This document shows positions 1-5,656 of a DNA stretch of 6,141 nucleotides, in pieces (the first letter of the stretch is position 1; each line of letters starts with the position of its first letter). The notes beneath the pieces were generated by a model. That model made no database searches and had not been told where the DNA came from. It saw only the letters and a list, made by a program, of their open reading frames with translations. The DNA is taken from the NCBI GenBank assembly GCA_019247235.1, contig JAFAPG010000012.1, forward strand, positions 1-6,141, in the 5' to 3' direction. This stretch comes from Acidobacteriota bacterium. GTDB lineage: Bacteria > Acidobacteriota > Terriglobia > Terriglobales > Acidobacteriaceae. A program made the position numbers and the translations under genes.

Positions 1-203
1 GACATTTCTTCGAAGCCCACGCCGTTCAACCGTGGTGCGATCAGAACTTCGCTCTCGTCCTTATCTTCTGCGAACACAGGGGGAAGTACCTTAACCCATA
101 AAAGGCCAGAGGATGTCATCCCTTTCACGCGGCCCAAAATAAAGCACAGCCGCCCTTCAAGCATGAGCTGGTGCTCCTCCGAGCTCATGTAGAAATCCGG
201 CAT
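1..203 (-). CDS. Hypothetical protein, N-terminal part, runs off left edge
   Basis: An open minus-strand frame begins at an ATG (203) and stays open to the window edge, giving the first 67 residues (MPDFYMSSEEHQLMLEG...). The segment GRLCFILGRVKGM is followed by GLLWVKVLPPV and a charged stretch EDKDESE, which is plausible for a small soluble beta-rich protein. There is no signal peptide and no membrane segment in the visible part. An in-frame GTG at 218 with GGGA about six bases upstream (minus strand) may be the true start, because the ATG at 203 has no good ribosome binding site; an in-frame TAG lies just beyond the GTG. I do not recognise the family. It follows the 133-residue gene in the same direction after about 115-130 bases, so co-transcription is possible but not shown. 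The C-terminus is outside the window. Confidence 0.6.
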   Translation of the reverse strand, partial: MPDFYMSSEEHQLMLEGRLCFILGRVKGMTSSGLLWVKVLPPVFAEDKDESEVLIAPRLNGVGFEEM

Positions 204-333
204 GGTACTGCTATGCACGTCGTTTCCCTATTTTCGAGGAAGTGGGTACAAACCCGTTATTCGAACCTGAAGTTTTGGACAGGAAAAGACCACTTCATCT
301 GCACCGCGGTTATGTGATCGTGGCAAAGATAGC

Positions 334-735
334 TCACTTGCCGTTTAGCTCAAAATTGCGAGCAAACACATCAATTCGCCCTCCCGGTGGAATCAGATAA
401 AGATTGAAATGATAATATCCATCCAGTGCTGTTGGACTGTGCTGAAACTGCGATCTGAGGAGTTCGTCCCTAAGCGCAGATCGTGCGTGGCAATGGGCAC
501 TAGAGATATCATCGGCACACTGATGCTTCCCGTCTAAATCTACTTCGGCCTTCAGATATGTTGCATCAATGAGCGTGAGAATCGCTGGCGTAAGTTCCAG
601 TCCAGGCATTCCACGTAGCTCCAAATTGAAAACAATATCGTCCCTGTCACCTTCGCGGACCACAGCAAACGAGCAAAGTTTTGAATCATGCCACAGAACC
701 TTGTTAAAACGGCTACAAATTTCATCATTTCCCAT
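334..735 (-). CDS. Hypothetical 133-residue protein with WHDS motif
   Basis: This is a complete small cytoplasmic protein. The start ATG (735) has AAGG five bases upstream, a usable ribosome binding site. Visible features are an N-terminal LWHDSKL at about residues 14-20, an alternating hydrophobic strand DDIVFNLEL at 32-40, a segment DATYLKAEVDLDGK at 57-70, and a C-terminal strand-rich part YYHFNLYLIPPGGRIDVFA at 107-125. There is no signal peptide or membrane helix. Four cysteines are scattered without a metal-site pattern. I recall small bacterial proteins of unknown function that start with a similar 'WHDS.L' signature, and many immunity-type proteins have this size and beta-rich look, but I cannot assign a family. 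It lies downstream, on the same strand, of the HDH-motif protein at 885-1241, separated by about 150 bases with repeats. Function is unknown. Confidence 0.75.
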   Translation of the reverse strand: MGNDEICSRFNKVLWHDSKLCSFAVVREGDRDDIVFNLELRGMPGLELTPAILTLIDATYLKAEVDLDGKHQCADDISSAHCHARSALRDELLRSQFQHSPTALDGYYHFNLYLIPPGGRIDVFARNFELNGK

Positions 736-884
736 AGGAACCTTAACTCATCCCACATCTCTGCCGAATTAAGTTCGTGAGCGTGACAACCGCGGAGTGA
801 CCGTCATCCTACGCTCCTACTAGTCTGCGATTTCTGGACAGTGCCAGCTGCGAAATTTAGACAGGCGGACTAGCGTGTCGCATC
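736..884. other. Repeat-bearing intergenic region
   Basis: No credible gene lies here. The stretch holds the ribosome binding site of the 133-residue gene at its left end and the tandem and inverted repeats listed separately at 820-873. I see no intrinsic terminator with a T-run after the 885-1241 gene, so read-through into the 133-residue gene is possible. Confidence 0.5.
825..864 (-). repeat. Two 17-base imperfect tandem repeats, 23-base period
   Basis: On the minus strand CTGTCTAAATTTCGCAG (864-848) is followed, with a 23-base period, by CTGTCCAGAAATCGCAG (841-825); 13 of 17 positions match. They sit inside an inverted repeat: CTAGTCTGC at 820-828 can pair with GCGGACTAG at 865-873, with one G-U pair. 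Short spaced repeats of this kind occur at the ends of some insertion sequences and at multi-copy protein binding sites. A weaker partial match (CTGTCCAAAAC) occurs on the same strand near 282. No transposase gene is present, so an insertion sequence scar is only a possibility. Confidence 0.45.
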
Positions 885-1241
885 CTAAATCCCAATTGGC
901 GAGAGCGCTACAACAATAATCGTTAGTACTGTCAGTCCAATTCCCAGGACCGTGGTTGGTGATGGCGGTGGTGGCACGGAAAGTACAGGGGTCTGGCTGC
1001 ACTCGTTCGGTCTCAGCGGGGGGCCCTTCCCTCTGATTGGTTTTCCATTGCTGTCAACACCCCAATCATGTGCATGAGGATCGCCGGCACCGTGATCGTG
1101 CCCGAAGTCGTAATCTGTGGTTGCTTCGCCACCTGGACCGTAGACACGCACCGTTCCGTTGTTTGGATCGTTGGGGTCAGGAAATACCACTGTAGTATCT
1201 GGGGGACCTGTTCTAGGAGTCCTATCCCCTCCTCCTCCCAT
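885..1241 (-). CDS. Small HDH-motif protein with C-terminal membrane segment
   Basis: This is a 118-residue frame. It opens with a Gly/Pro-rich flexible segment (MGGGGDRTPRTGPP), then DPNDPNNGTVRVYGPGGEATT, then the dense motif DYDFGHDHGAGDPHAHDW (residues 43-60) with four His and several Asp that could bind metal. A polar stretch to about residue 95 follows, and then a hydrophobic helix TVLGIGLTVLTIIVVAL (97-113) ends the protein. I recall similar 'DFGHDHGxGDPHxHDW' blocks near the C-terminus of large secreted or polymorphic-toxin-type proteins, but this is memory and not a search result. The ATG is one codon past, and in the same frame as, the TAA of the upstream peptidase. No proper ribosome binding site precedes it, because the GGAGGAGG sequence lies inside the coding region. 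It may be expressed by translational coupling, by read-through as a peptidase tail, or be a remnant of a larger protein. Confidence 0.6.
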   Translation of the reverse strand: MGGGGDRTPRTGPPDTTVVFPDPNDPNNGTVRVYGPGGEATTDYDFGHDHGAGDPHAHDWGVDSNGKPIRGKGPPLRPNECSQTPVLSVPPPPSPTTVLGIGLTVLTIIVVALSPIGI

Positions 1242-1244
1242 CCC

Positions 1245-2942
1245 TTAGTGGACTCTCTGGGGAAATGAGAAGATCGGGTCAATATCGATTGGCACGTTGG
1301 TGACGCTATCGAGGGACTTTTGGGCTTGGAGCGAAAGCACATCATAGTGCTTGAACCAATCTTCTGCCCTGGTCCGATCGCCCGTGGCTTCCATCTCCAG
1401 CAACTCTTTCGCCAGCTTCTCAATCTGCCCGGGTAGCTTCTGGTAGTCGACCGCATATTTACCCGAGGCAAGCCGGCAAACGCCGCCGTGCTCGAGGTAG
1501 TAATTGAACTCCATCATTTCTGCTTGACCATGGGCTTCGGCTGCCCCGAAGCGAATGGTGCGGAGATTGCCGGCAACATACGACGCATAGTACTCGGGCA
1601 GCTTCTGCTTGGGCAGAGCTGCGTGAGCGACAAGCCACTCGAGGGCAAACATTCCCACCACATCGGCCTTGGCTTCCTCTAAGCCGGCAAAAATTGGTCC
1701 CATCTGTTCGCGTAGATTGATCTTCTCTCCCCGTTGATTCCTGACAAAGGTTGGCCCGAAACCATGAGCGATCTCGTGCATGAGCGTGCCTAGCAAATAG
1801 CCTTCGCTCGAAACTTTGGCTGCGTCATCGGCCGGCATTAGCCGGCGAGCCAAGGGAAGGATTGTGTAGTTGACTCGTGCATCCATGAAGTTCTTAAAGA
1901 AGACTTTTTTACTCCCTTTTTCCTCGTGCACGCGAGGGTCGTTGGGCAAATTGTCAGCCACCGCCTGATAGCCGTGGGCAAGATCACCGGCGCGAAAGGG
2001 CGAATCCATGATTTCAAGGGGAGTTTCTCGACCGGTTTCGGAAGCCTCAAAGCGGGTGGGTAATGCGTCGTGAATACTGGCAACATACTTCTGAAAACCT
2101 TCGACCCGCTGGCTTTCTGCCGCGTTCCTTATCAGCACTGCCGCCCCAAACGTGGTTTTCACTCCCAGTAGCCCGTCGCTGTAGCTCTCGTAAGGAGCAA
2201 AGATCACATCGATCTTGGGTCGCTTCAGTTCGAGCCAAGCCAGGTCACTTGCCATGTAGTCATCGGTCAATAGCGCCTCCGCCCGCAACCGCAGGTATCG
2301 CGCAAAGTCCGGTTCAGGCGTTAGAGCAGCCGCATCGCGCAGGTCCTTGGCGGCAGGTTCGAGAAATCCGCGAAAGGCAATGTGATAGGGTAGGCCTTCG
2401 AGATCGTTCCCGTGCCAGCGTACGATCGTCGTAGGGCTATATATTTCTGCTCGCTTCTCGGGGTGTTCGCGTACATAACTCTCAATATCGGATCGACTCA
2501 GCCCCGGAGGATAAAACCCGCCGCCCGGCGCGCCCTGCGCTCCCACTACAAAAGGCACATTATTGTCGGTGAGATCGAAGCGCGAGCCGCTGATCCACAA
2601 CAATCTCCTCAGCATTCGATCCGCCGGTCGTGGGCTGGCGCGCAGAGATTGATATAAGAATAGCCCCTCAGGGTCGACTTGCCGCCAGTAGATATTCTCA
2701 AGGTAGCGGGAAGCATCGACCAGCACCGAAATCAACTTCCGCTCACGGCTGCTAAGGCCTTCGGGTAAAGGCATCCTAACCTGGCGGAACCGTTCCACCC
2801 GCCGTGGCAGATCGGGAATGACACCTGTCTGGGTAGAACGGGCTGAAATGGCCGGCTTTGCGGCGGTGATTTTTGTCTTCAGCTGGGCGAAAACCGATAG
2901 AGAGACCAACAGCAATATCCCTACTACCCCTCGATAGTTCAT
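1245..2942 (-). CDS. Exported M49-like (DPP III-like) zinc metallopeptidase
   Basis: The 565-residue protein starts at the ATG at 2942 because this directly precedes a signal peptide: MNYRGV, a hydrophobic core GILLLVSLSVF, and cleavage probably after Ala19. The longer open frame upstream to 3104 gives a non-signal, Arg-rich sequence that overlaps the divergent gene and is rejected. The catalytic zinc site is visible as LMHEIAHGFGP (HEIAH at residues 389-393) and LEEAKADVVG (EEAKAD at 422-427), where the Glu should be the third zinc ligand. The segment APYESYSDGLLGVKTTFGA (about 249-267) resembles the conserved region before the active site in dipeptidyl peptidase III-like proteins. True DPP III has HEXXGH; here it is HEXXH, so this is a relative and not an orthologue. 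Likely role: peptide cleavage in the periplasm or outside the cell. The ribosome binding site is weak. An HDH-motif frame follows its stop in frame. Confidence 0.85.
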   Translation of the reverse strand: MNYRGVVGILLLVSLSVFAQLKTKITAAKPAISARSTQTGVIPDLPRRVERFRQVRMPLPEGLSSRERKLISVLVDASRYLENIYWRQVDPEGLFLYQSLRASPRPADRMLRRLLWISGSRFDLTDNNVPFVVGAQGAPGGGFYPPGLSRSDIESYVREHPEKRAEIYSPTTIVRWHGNDLEGLPYHIAFRGFLEPAAKDLRDAAALTPEPDFARYLRLRAEALLTDDYMASDLAWLELKRPKIDVIFAPYESYSDGLLGVKTTFGAAVLIRNAAESQRVEGFQKYVASIHDALPTRFEASETGRETPLEIMDSPFRAGDLAHGYQAVADNLPNDPRVHEEKGSKKVFFKNFMDARVNYTILPLARRLMPADDAAKVSSEGYLLGTLMHEIAHGFGPTFVRNQRGEKINLREQMGPIFAGLEEAKADVVGMFALEWLVAHAALPKQKLPEYYASYVAGNLRTIRFGAAEAHGQAEMMEFNYYLEHGGVCRLASGKYAVDYQKLPGQIEKLAKELLEMEATGDRTRAEDWFKHYDVLSLQAQKSLDSVTNVPIDIDPIFSFPQRVH

Positions 2943-3021
2943 CGCTGGCGATTCTAGGAACAAACTTTTTCGCAACCGTCGGGGTCGATGGTTCCTCCGA
3001 CCCGGTCCAAAAGAAAAAGAT
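2943..3021. promoter_or_regulatory. Divergent promoter region between peptidase and HAD genes
   Basis: These 79 bases must carry promoters for both divergent genes. On the minus strand TAGAAT (2956-2951) resembles a -10 box eight bases before the peptidase ATG. On the plus strand TATGAT (3021-3026) overlaps the first HAD ATG. Neither has a convincing -35 box. A perfect 6-base inverted repeat GGGTCG (2982-2987) / CGACCC (2998-3003) with a 10-base loop lies centrally and could be an operator for both directions. All assignments are by eye. Confidence 0.35.
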
Positions 3022-3744
3022 ATGATAGCTCCCATGGGCCACGGGCGCCTGGCCGACGCACAGAATATTCTCGTCGATGCCGACGACACGCTTTGGGAAA
3101 ACAATGTCTATTTCGAGCGGGCAATCGCCGATTTTATTTCCTTTCTCAATCATCGCCAGCGCTCGCCACGAGAGGTGCGCGAGATTCTCAATGATGTCGA
3201 GCGGGAATGCATTGTGACGCACGGGTATGGCCTACACAGCTTTGCCCACGCGCTGGTGAAGACCTTTGAACGGCTGTCGGTAGAGCCCTTGACACCCGCC
3301 TTACATGAAACCATTCATGGTTTTGCCCACGCCATTGCCGAGCAACCGGTGAAGCTTTTGCCAGAGGTACGGGAAACCCTCGAGTTTCTCGCTGGTCGGC
3401 ATTGCCTATGGCTAGTGACTAAGGGAGATCTCAAAGAGCAGACTCGAAAGTTTGAATCTTCGGGGCTGAAGCCGTATTTTTCTTGCGTGGAAATTTTGCC
3501 GGAAAAGAATGTCGCCGCCTATCGCGCCATCCTTAAAAAACACAGCCTGGTCGCTGGCCAGACCTGGATGGTAGGCAATAGCCCCAAATCGGACATTAAT
3601 CCCGCCCTGCGTACGGGCATGAACGCTGTATTCGTTCCCCATGGCGATACCTGGATTTTGGAGCACGAACAATTGATTGCGGCTGAACCACCCAGCCGTT
3701 TACTGGTGGTCGAAGCTTTTCGCGACCTGCAGAAGCACTTCTAA
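3022..3744 (+). CDS. HAD-family hydrolase (phosphatase)
   Basis: This is a 240-residue soluble haloacid dehalogenase superfamily enzyme. All four motifs are visible: motif I NILVDADDTLWENN with nucleophile Asp19 and acid/base Asp21; motif II LVTKG with Thr133; motif III PEKN with Lys162; motif IV GNSPKSDINPAL with Asp191 (residues 185-196). The helical region between motifs I and II (about 30-115) is the size of a C1-type cap, as in the phosphoglycolate phosphatase and nucleotidase-like subgroups. The likely reaction is Mg2+-dependent phosphoester hydrolysis of a small metabolite; the substrate cannot be told from sequence. Two starts are possible, 3022 and 3034. The second lies seven bases after TATGAT and would give a leaderless message starting near residue 5. 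Neither has a clear ribosome binding site. It is divergent from the peptidase and convergent with the TPR gene, so it is probably monocistronic. Confidence 0.9.
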   Translation: MIAPMGHGRLADAQNILVDADDTLWENNVYFERAIADFISFLNHRQRSPREVREILNDVERECIVTHGYGLHSFAHALVKTFERLSVEPLTPALHETIHGFAHAIAEQPVKLLPEVRETLEFLAGRHCLWLVTKGDLKEQTRKFESSGLKPYFSCVEILPEKNVAAYRAILKKHSLVAGQTWMVGNSPKSDINPALRTGMNAVFVPHGDTWILEHEQLIAAEPPSRLLVVEAFRDLQKHF

Positions 3745-3826
3745 CTCAACCACAAAAAATTCGGCTCTAACTTGGAGCAAATGGGCATCAAGCCTGAGGG
3801 TCGGCGAAGGTTGGATTGCAGGAATG

Positions 3827-4399
3827 TTAATTCTGACTGCGCTGCCTGGCGCTCATGGCCTTCAACTGTCCGATGGCCCGCTCGGCTTCCTCCGCCAAGG
3901 CTCCATGAGGCAGGAGCTTGAGATACTGCTGGTAATGGATTACGGCGTCGGTTAGATTTCCGGTCTTCTCCTGACACTCCGCCAGGCGAAAGTTTGCCAG
4001 CGCGTCGTTGGGCTTGTAAGTGAGGGCTTCTTGGTAGCGAGCGAGCGCAGCCGGATAGTTCTTTCTTCGATAGTAGAAATCCCCAATTTCGATGTCCTTA
4101 GCCGCTTTATGGGGGTCCCACGGACGAAACTCCTGTACATCGGAGCCCTGATCGCTGTTATCGATGACCGCCGGGTCGCTTTGCGGATGCCGTTGCGCGT
4201 CGTCTTTTGGCGCCGACAGATCAATGCGCGTATCTTTGCTCGAGCTCAATTCGGCGGCCCGCTGACTGCGCTCTTCACTCTGGTCCTGAGTTTCGCTTTT
4301 GGCCGCTGCCTTTTGACTCTGCTCGGACCAGGCGGCTAGTGAAAGGCCAAGGACTCCCACAGACAAAATTGACGCCCAGGTTCGAATGACACCGCGCAT
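3827..4399 (-). CDS. Exported TPR-repeat protein
   Basis: This is a 190-residue protein from the ATG at 4399. That start is chosen because it opens a signal peptide (MRGVIRTW, then the hydrophobic stretch ASILSVGVLGLSLAA); the in-frame ATG at 4447 gives a Pro/Cys-containing leader that does not look like a signal. An in-frame GTG at 4405 with AGG seven bases upstream is an alternative. Residues about 28-95 are a charged, Gln/Ser/Lys-rich low-complexity linker. Two tetratricopeptide repeats follow: residues about 99-132 (DFYYRRKNYPAALARYQEAL) and 133-166 (ANFRLAECQEKTGNLTDAV), then a helix rich in Ala/Glu. TPRs mediate protein-protein contact, so a role in envelope assembly in the periplasm is plausible but unproven. 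An intrinsic terminator just upstream separates it from the OmpA-like gene, so it needs its own promoter. Confidence 0.85.
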   Translation of the reverse strand: MRGVIRTWASILSVGVLGLSLAAWSEQSQKAAAKSETQDQSEERSQRAAELSSSKDTRIDLSAPKDDAQRHPQSDPAVIDNSDQGSDVQEFRPWDPHKAAKDIEIGDFYYRRKNYPAALARYQEALTYKPNDALANFRLAECQEKTGNLTDAVIHYQQYLKLLPHGALAEEAERAIGQLKAMSARQRSQN

Positions 4400-4411
4400 A
4401 ACCACATTGTA
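4399..4411 (-). promoter_or_regulatory. Possible -10 box directly before TPR gene start
   Basis: On the minus strand TACAAT (4411-4406) matches five of six -10 consensus positions and lies six bases upstream of the ATG at 4399. Transcription from it would start at or next to the start codon, giving a leaderless message. I see no good -35 hexamer at the usual distance. The interval between the terminator and this gene is only about 57 bases, so some promoter must lie here or the gene depends on read-through. Confidence 0.3.
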
Positions 4412-4456
4412 ACCTGGGGGGAAGCAGTCGCCGTTGGCCGCGCCCATTAGACAGGC

Positions 4457-4488
4457 AAAAAAAGGCCGCTCTGTTTGAAGAGCGGCCT
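4457..4488 (-). terminator. Intrinsic terminator of the OmpA-like gene
   Basis: AGGCCGCTCT (4463-4472) and AGAGCGGCCT (4479-4488) form a perfect 10-base-pair stem with a 6-base loop. On the minus strand the stem is followed by a run of T (complement of A 4457-4463). This is a textbook Rho-independent terminator, 35 bases after the OmpA-like stop. On the plus strand there is no T-run, so it works in one direction only. Confidence 0.93.
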
Positions 4489-4523
4489 ATTGGCGAAGTC
4501 CTCCGGGGAGGAGGGAAAACCTG

Positions 4524-5249
4524 TTACATAGAGGGCGGAGTCGAGCCGGTCGTTGGCTGCTGTTGGCCCTCAGCGGTGTTAGTCATCAGGCGAATATTGA
4601 CCCGCCGGTTGGCTGCACGGCCTTCACGAGTTTTATTGTCCTCAACCGGTTTGTCCTTACCCAGTCCGATCAAATAAATCTTGTGGGCCGGAATGTTGTA
4701 CTTTGAGCCTAGATACTGAATCACAGAATTGGCCCGGCGCTCGCTAAGACCATAGTTGTAGTCAGATGGTCCCACCGAGTCTGTTCCACCTTCCACGGTG
4801 ATGATATAGCCTTTGGTGTTAGGAACGGTGGTGGCCAGCTTGTCCAACTCGTCCTTGGCTTGTTTGGTCAAAAAGTCTTTGTCAAAGCCAAAGTGGACTG
4901 CCGTCTCGCTCACGATGCGATAATTATCCAGATTTGCGACAGCGTTTGAAAGAACGTCAACCCGGTGGACGGCATTGTTTGCCAGCTGCTGCGCCTGGTC
5001 CGCCTGCTGGCCTGCAGCCTGTGCCTTTTGGTCAGCCGCCGCGGCCGATTGCATTACTTGCTGGACGCCAGCCTGCGCGCGGGCGTCGACATCTTTGATC
5101 GCCTTTGTATTCTGCGCAGTCAAATCATCCAGTTCGTTGGTTTTATTGATCAGAGGCGTGGTCTGTTGGCGAACATAATTCTTGCTGGCACAACCGACCG
5201 ACGCCGCTAGAGTTGCGGCCAGCGCAATGACTAAAGAAGCGCGATTCAT
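4524..5249 (-). CDS. OmpA-family lipoprotein, peptidoglycan-binding
   Basis: This is a 241-residue protein. Residues 1-20 are a lipoprotein-type signal (MNRASLVIALAATLAASVGC); Cys20 is the probable lipid site, though Ser at -3 is less usual than Leu. Residues about 30-110 are an Ala/Gln/Asp-rich region (AAAADQKAQAAGQQADQAQQ), probably a coiled coil similar in style to Lpp. Residues about 117-221 are the OmpA C-terminal domain: VHFGFDKD, TDSVGPSDYNYGLSERRANSV, GLGKDKPVEDN, and RAANRRVNI. Asp157 and Arg172 match by spacing the Asp/Arg pair of E. coli OmpA that holds diaminopimelate. Usual GHTD is GGTD here. A Gln/Thr/Pro-rich tail ends the protein. Role: tether between an outer membrane lipid anchor and peptidoglycan. 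GGAAGGAG lies ten bases before the ATG. A promoter upstream and a strong terminator downstream make it monocistronic. Confidence 0.93.
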   Translation of the reverse strand: MNRASLVIALAATLAASVGCASKNYVRQQTTPLINKTNELDDLTAQNTKAIKDVDARAQAGVQQVMQSAAAADQKAQAAGQQADQAQQLANNAVHRVDVLSNAVANLDNYRIVSETAVHFGFDKDFLTKQAKDELDKLATTVPNTKGYIITVEGGTDSVGPSDYNYGLSERRANSVIQYLGSKYNIPAHKIYLIGLGKDKPVEDNKTREGRAANRRVNIRLMTNTAEGQQQPTTGSTPPSM

Positions 5250-5276
5250 CTTTGGAGGACTCCTTCCTCGCCTGCG

Positions 5277-5306
5277 ATTTTAAACCTGGGCAACAGGAGT
5301 TGGTAA
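5277..5306 (-). promoter_or_regulatory. Candidate sigma-70-type promoter of the OmpA-like gene
   Basis: On the minus strand TTACCA (5306-5301; four of six -35 positions) is followed after 18 bases by TAAAAT (5282-5277; five of six -10 positions). Transcription would start near 5270, giving a leader of about 20 bases that includes the strong ribosome binding site AAGGAG. The spacing and position fit well, but this is read by eye only. Confidence 0.45.
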
Positions 5307-5353
5307 TTCTGTTCCCTGGGACGACCGGTACAACAAAACCCTGGTCTTATATC

Positions 5354-5383
5354 CCGCCGCTTCGCGGTGGCTTTCTCAGCCAC
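5354..5383. repeat. Two mutually exclusive hairpins sharing one arm
   Basis: CCGCCGC (5354-5360) pairs with GCGGTGG (5364-5370) over seven pairs, one of them G-U, with a TTC loop. The second arm overlaps GTGGCT (5367-5372), which pairs perfectly with AGCCAC (5378-5383) around TTCTC. Only one of the two can form at a time. No T-run follows on either strand, so neither is a classic terminator. The block lies about 105-134 bases upstream of the OmpA-like start. Confidence 0.5.
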
Positions 5384-5579
5384 TCTCGAACTGTGCACGG
5401 GTGATGCCAATCTAGATCTTTGCTTCCTGACACCTAAATAACTAAATACACAGGGCTTAGATGTGGGCCTGGGGCAGCTCGGATGCTTCAGGAGATCACA
5501 GTTGAGGAAAATTTATATAGCGAGTGAGCATTTCCACAATCGAGAGAGTCGAGTCTGCTGCCAGGAAGCCAGACAACCC

Positions 5580-5631
5580 GGACCTGGGCCAACGGCGGCT
5601 CCGGCCCGAACTGGGCCGTCCTCGATAGAAT
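5580..5631 (+). promoter_or_regulatory. GC-rich CTGGGCC repeat block and possible uvrC -10 box
   Basis: CTGGGCC occurs twice in direct orientation (5584-5590 and 5611-5617), and GGCCC between them (5603-5607) can pair with either copy. GGAC (5580-5583) and GTCC (5618-5621) could close the whole block. TAGAAT (5626-5631) follows at once and lies about 25 bases before the uvrC start. A regulator site just upstream of the promoter core is a reasonable guess. No -35 hexamer is evident at 16-18 bases. Confidence 0.35.
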
Positions 5632-5656
5632 AGAACCACTAAGCTCACCGCTGACA

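Larger units (their letters stand above)
5250..5656. other. Divergent intergenic region, OmpA-like gene / uvrC
   Basis: These 407 bases hold no credible open frame on either strand. Near the left end are the ribosome binding site and candidate promoter of the OmpA-like gene. In the middle (5354-5383) are two overlapping hairpins. From 5400 to 5560 I see AT-richer sequence with no recognisable element. Near the right end are a GC-rich repeat block (5580-5621) and TAGAAT (5626-5631), a possible -10 box for uvrC. No tRNA or known riboswitch fold is visible. Confidence 0.5.

Noticed and set aside
250..275. tRNA T-arm-like GGTTCGAAT on the minus strand
   Set aside because: The flanking bases do not form a T-stem and no other tRNA arms are near.
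1013..1471. Minus-strand open frame of 152 codons overlapping the peptidase 3' end
   Set aside because: Shadow frame: its sequence is Ser/Arg/Pro-rich without domain character and it overlaps two better supported frames.
2063..2434. Plus-strand open frame of 123 codons inside the peptidase
   Set aside because: Antisense shadow of a clear coding region; composition is Arg/Ser/Pro-rich with no motif.
2943..3104. 54-residue N-terminal extension of the peptidase frame
   Set aside because: It is Arg-rich, overlaps the start of the divergent HAD gene, and would bury a good signal peptide that begins at 2942.
2776..3222. Minus-strand open frame of 148 codons across the divergent promoter
   Set aside because: It overlaps both the peptidase 5' end and the HAD 5' end, each with recognised features.
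3745..3826. Possible bidirectional terminator between convergent HAD and TPR genes
   Set aside because: No stable stem with a T-run is visible on either strand.
3677..3955. Plus-strand open frame of 92 codons across the convergent gene ends
   Set aside because: It overlaps the ends of the HAD and TPR genes in other frames and shows no domain or ribosome binding site.
4031..4339. Plus-strand open frame of 102 codons inside the TPR gene
   Set aside because: Antisense to a gene with a signal peptide and TPR motifs; the hydrophobic end is the complement of the signal peptide coding region.
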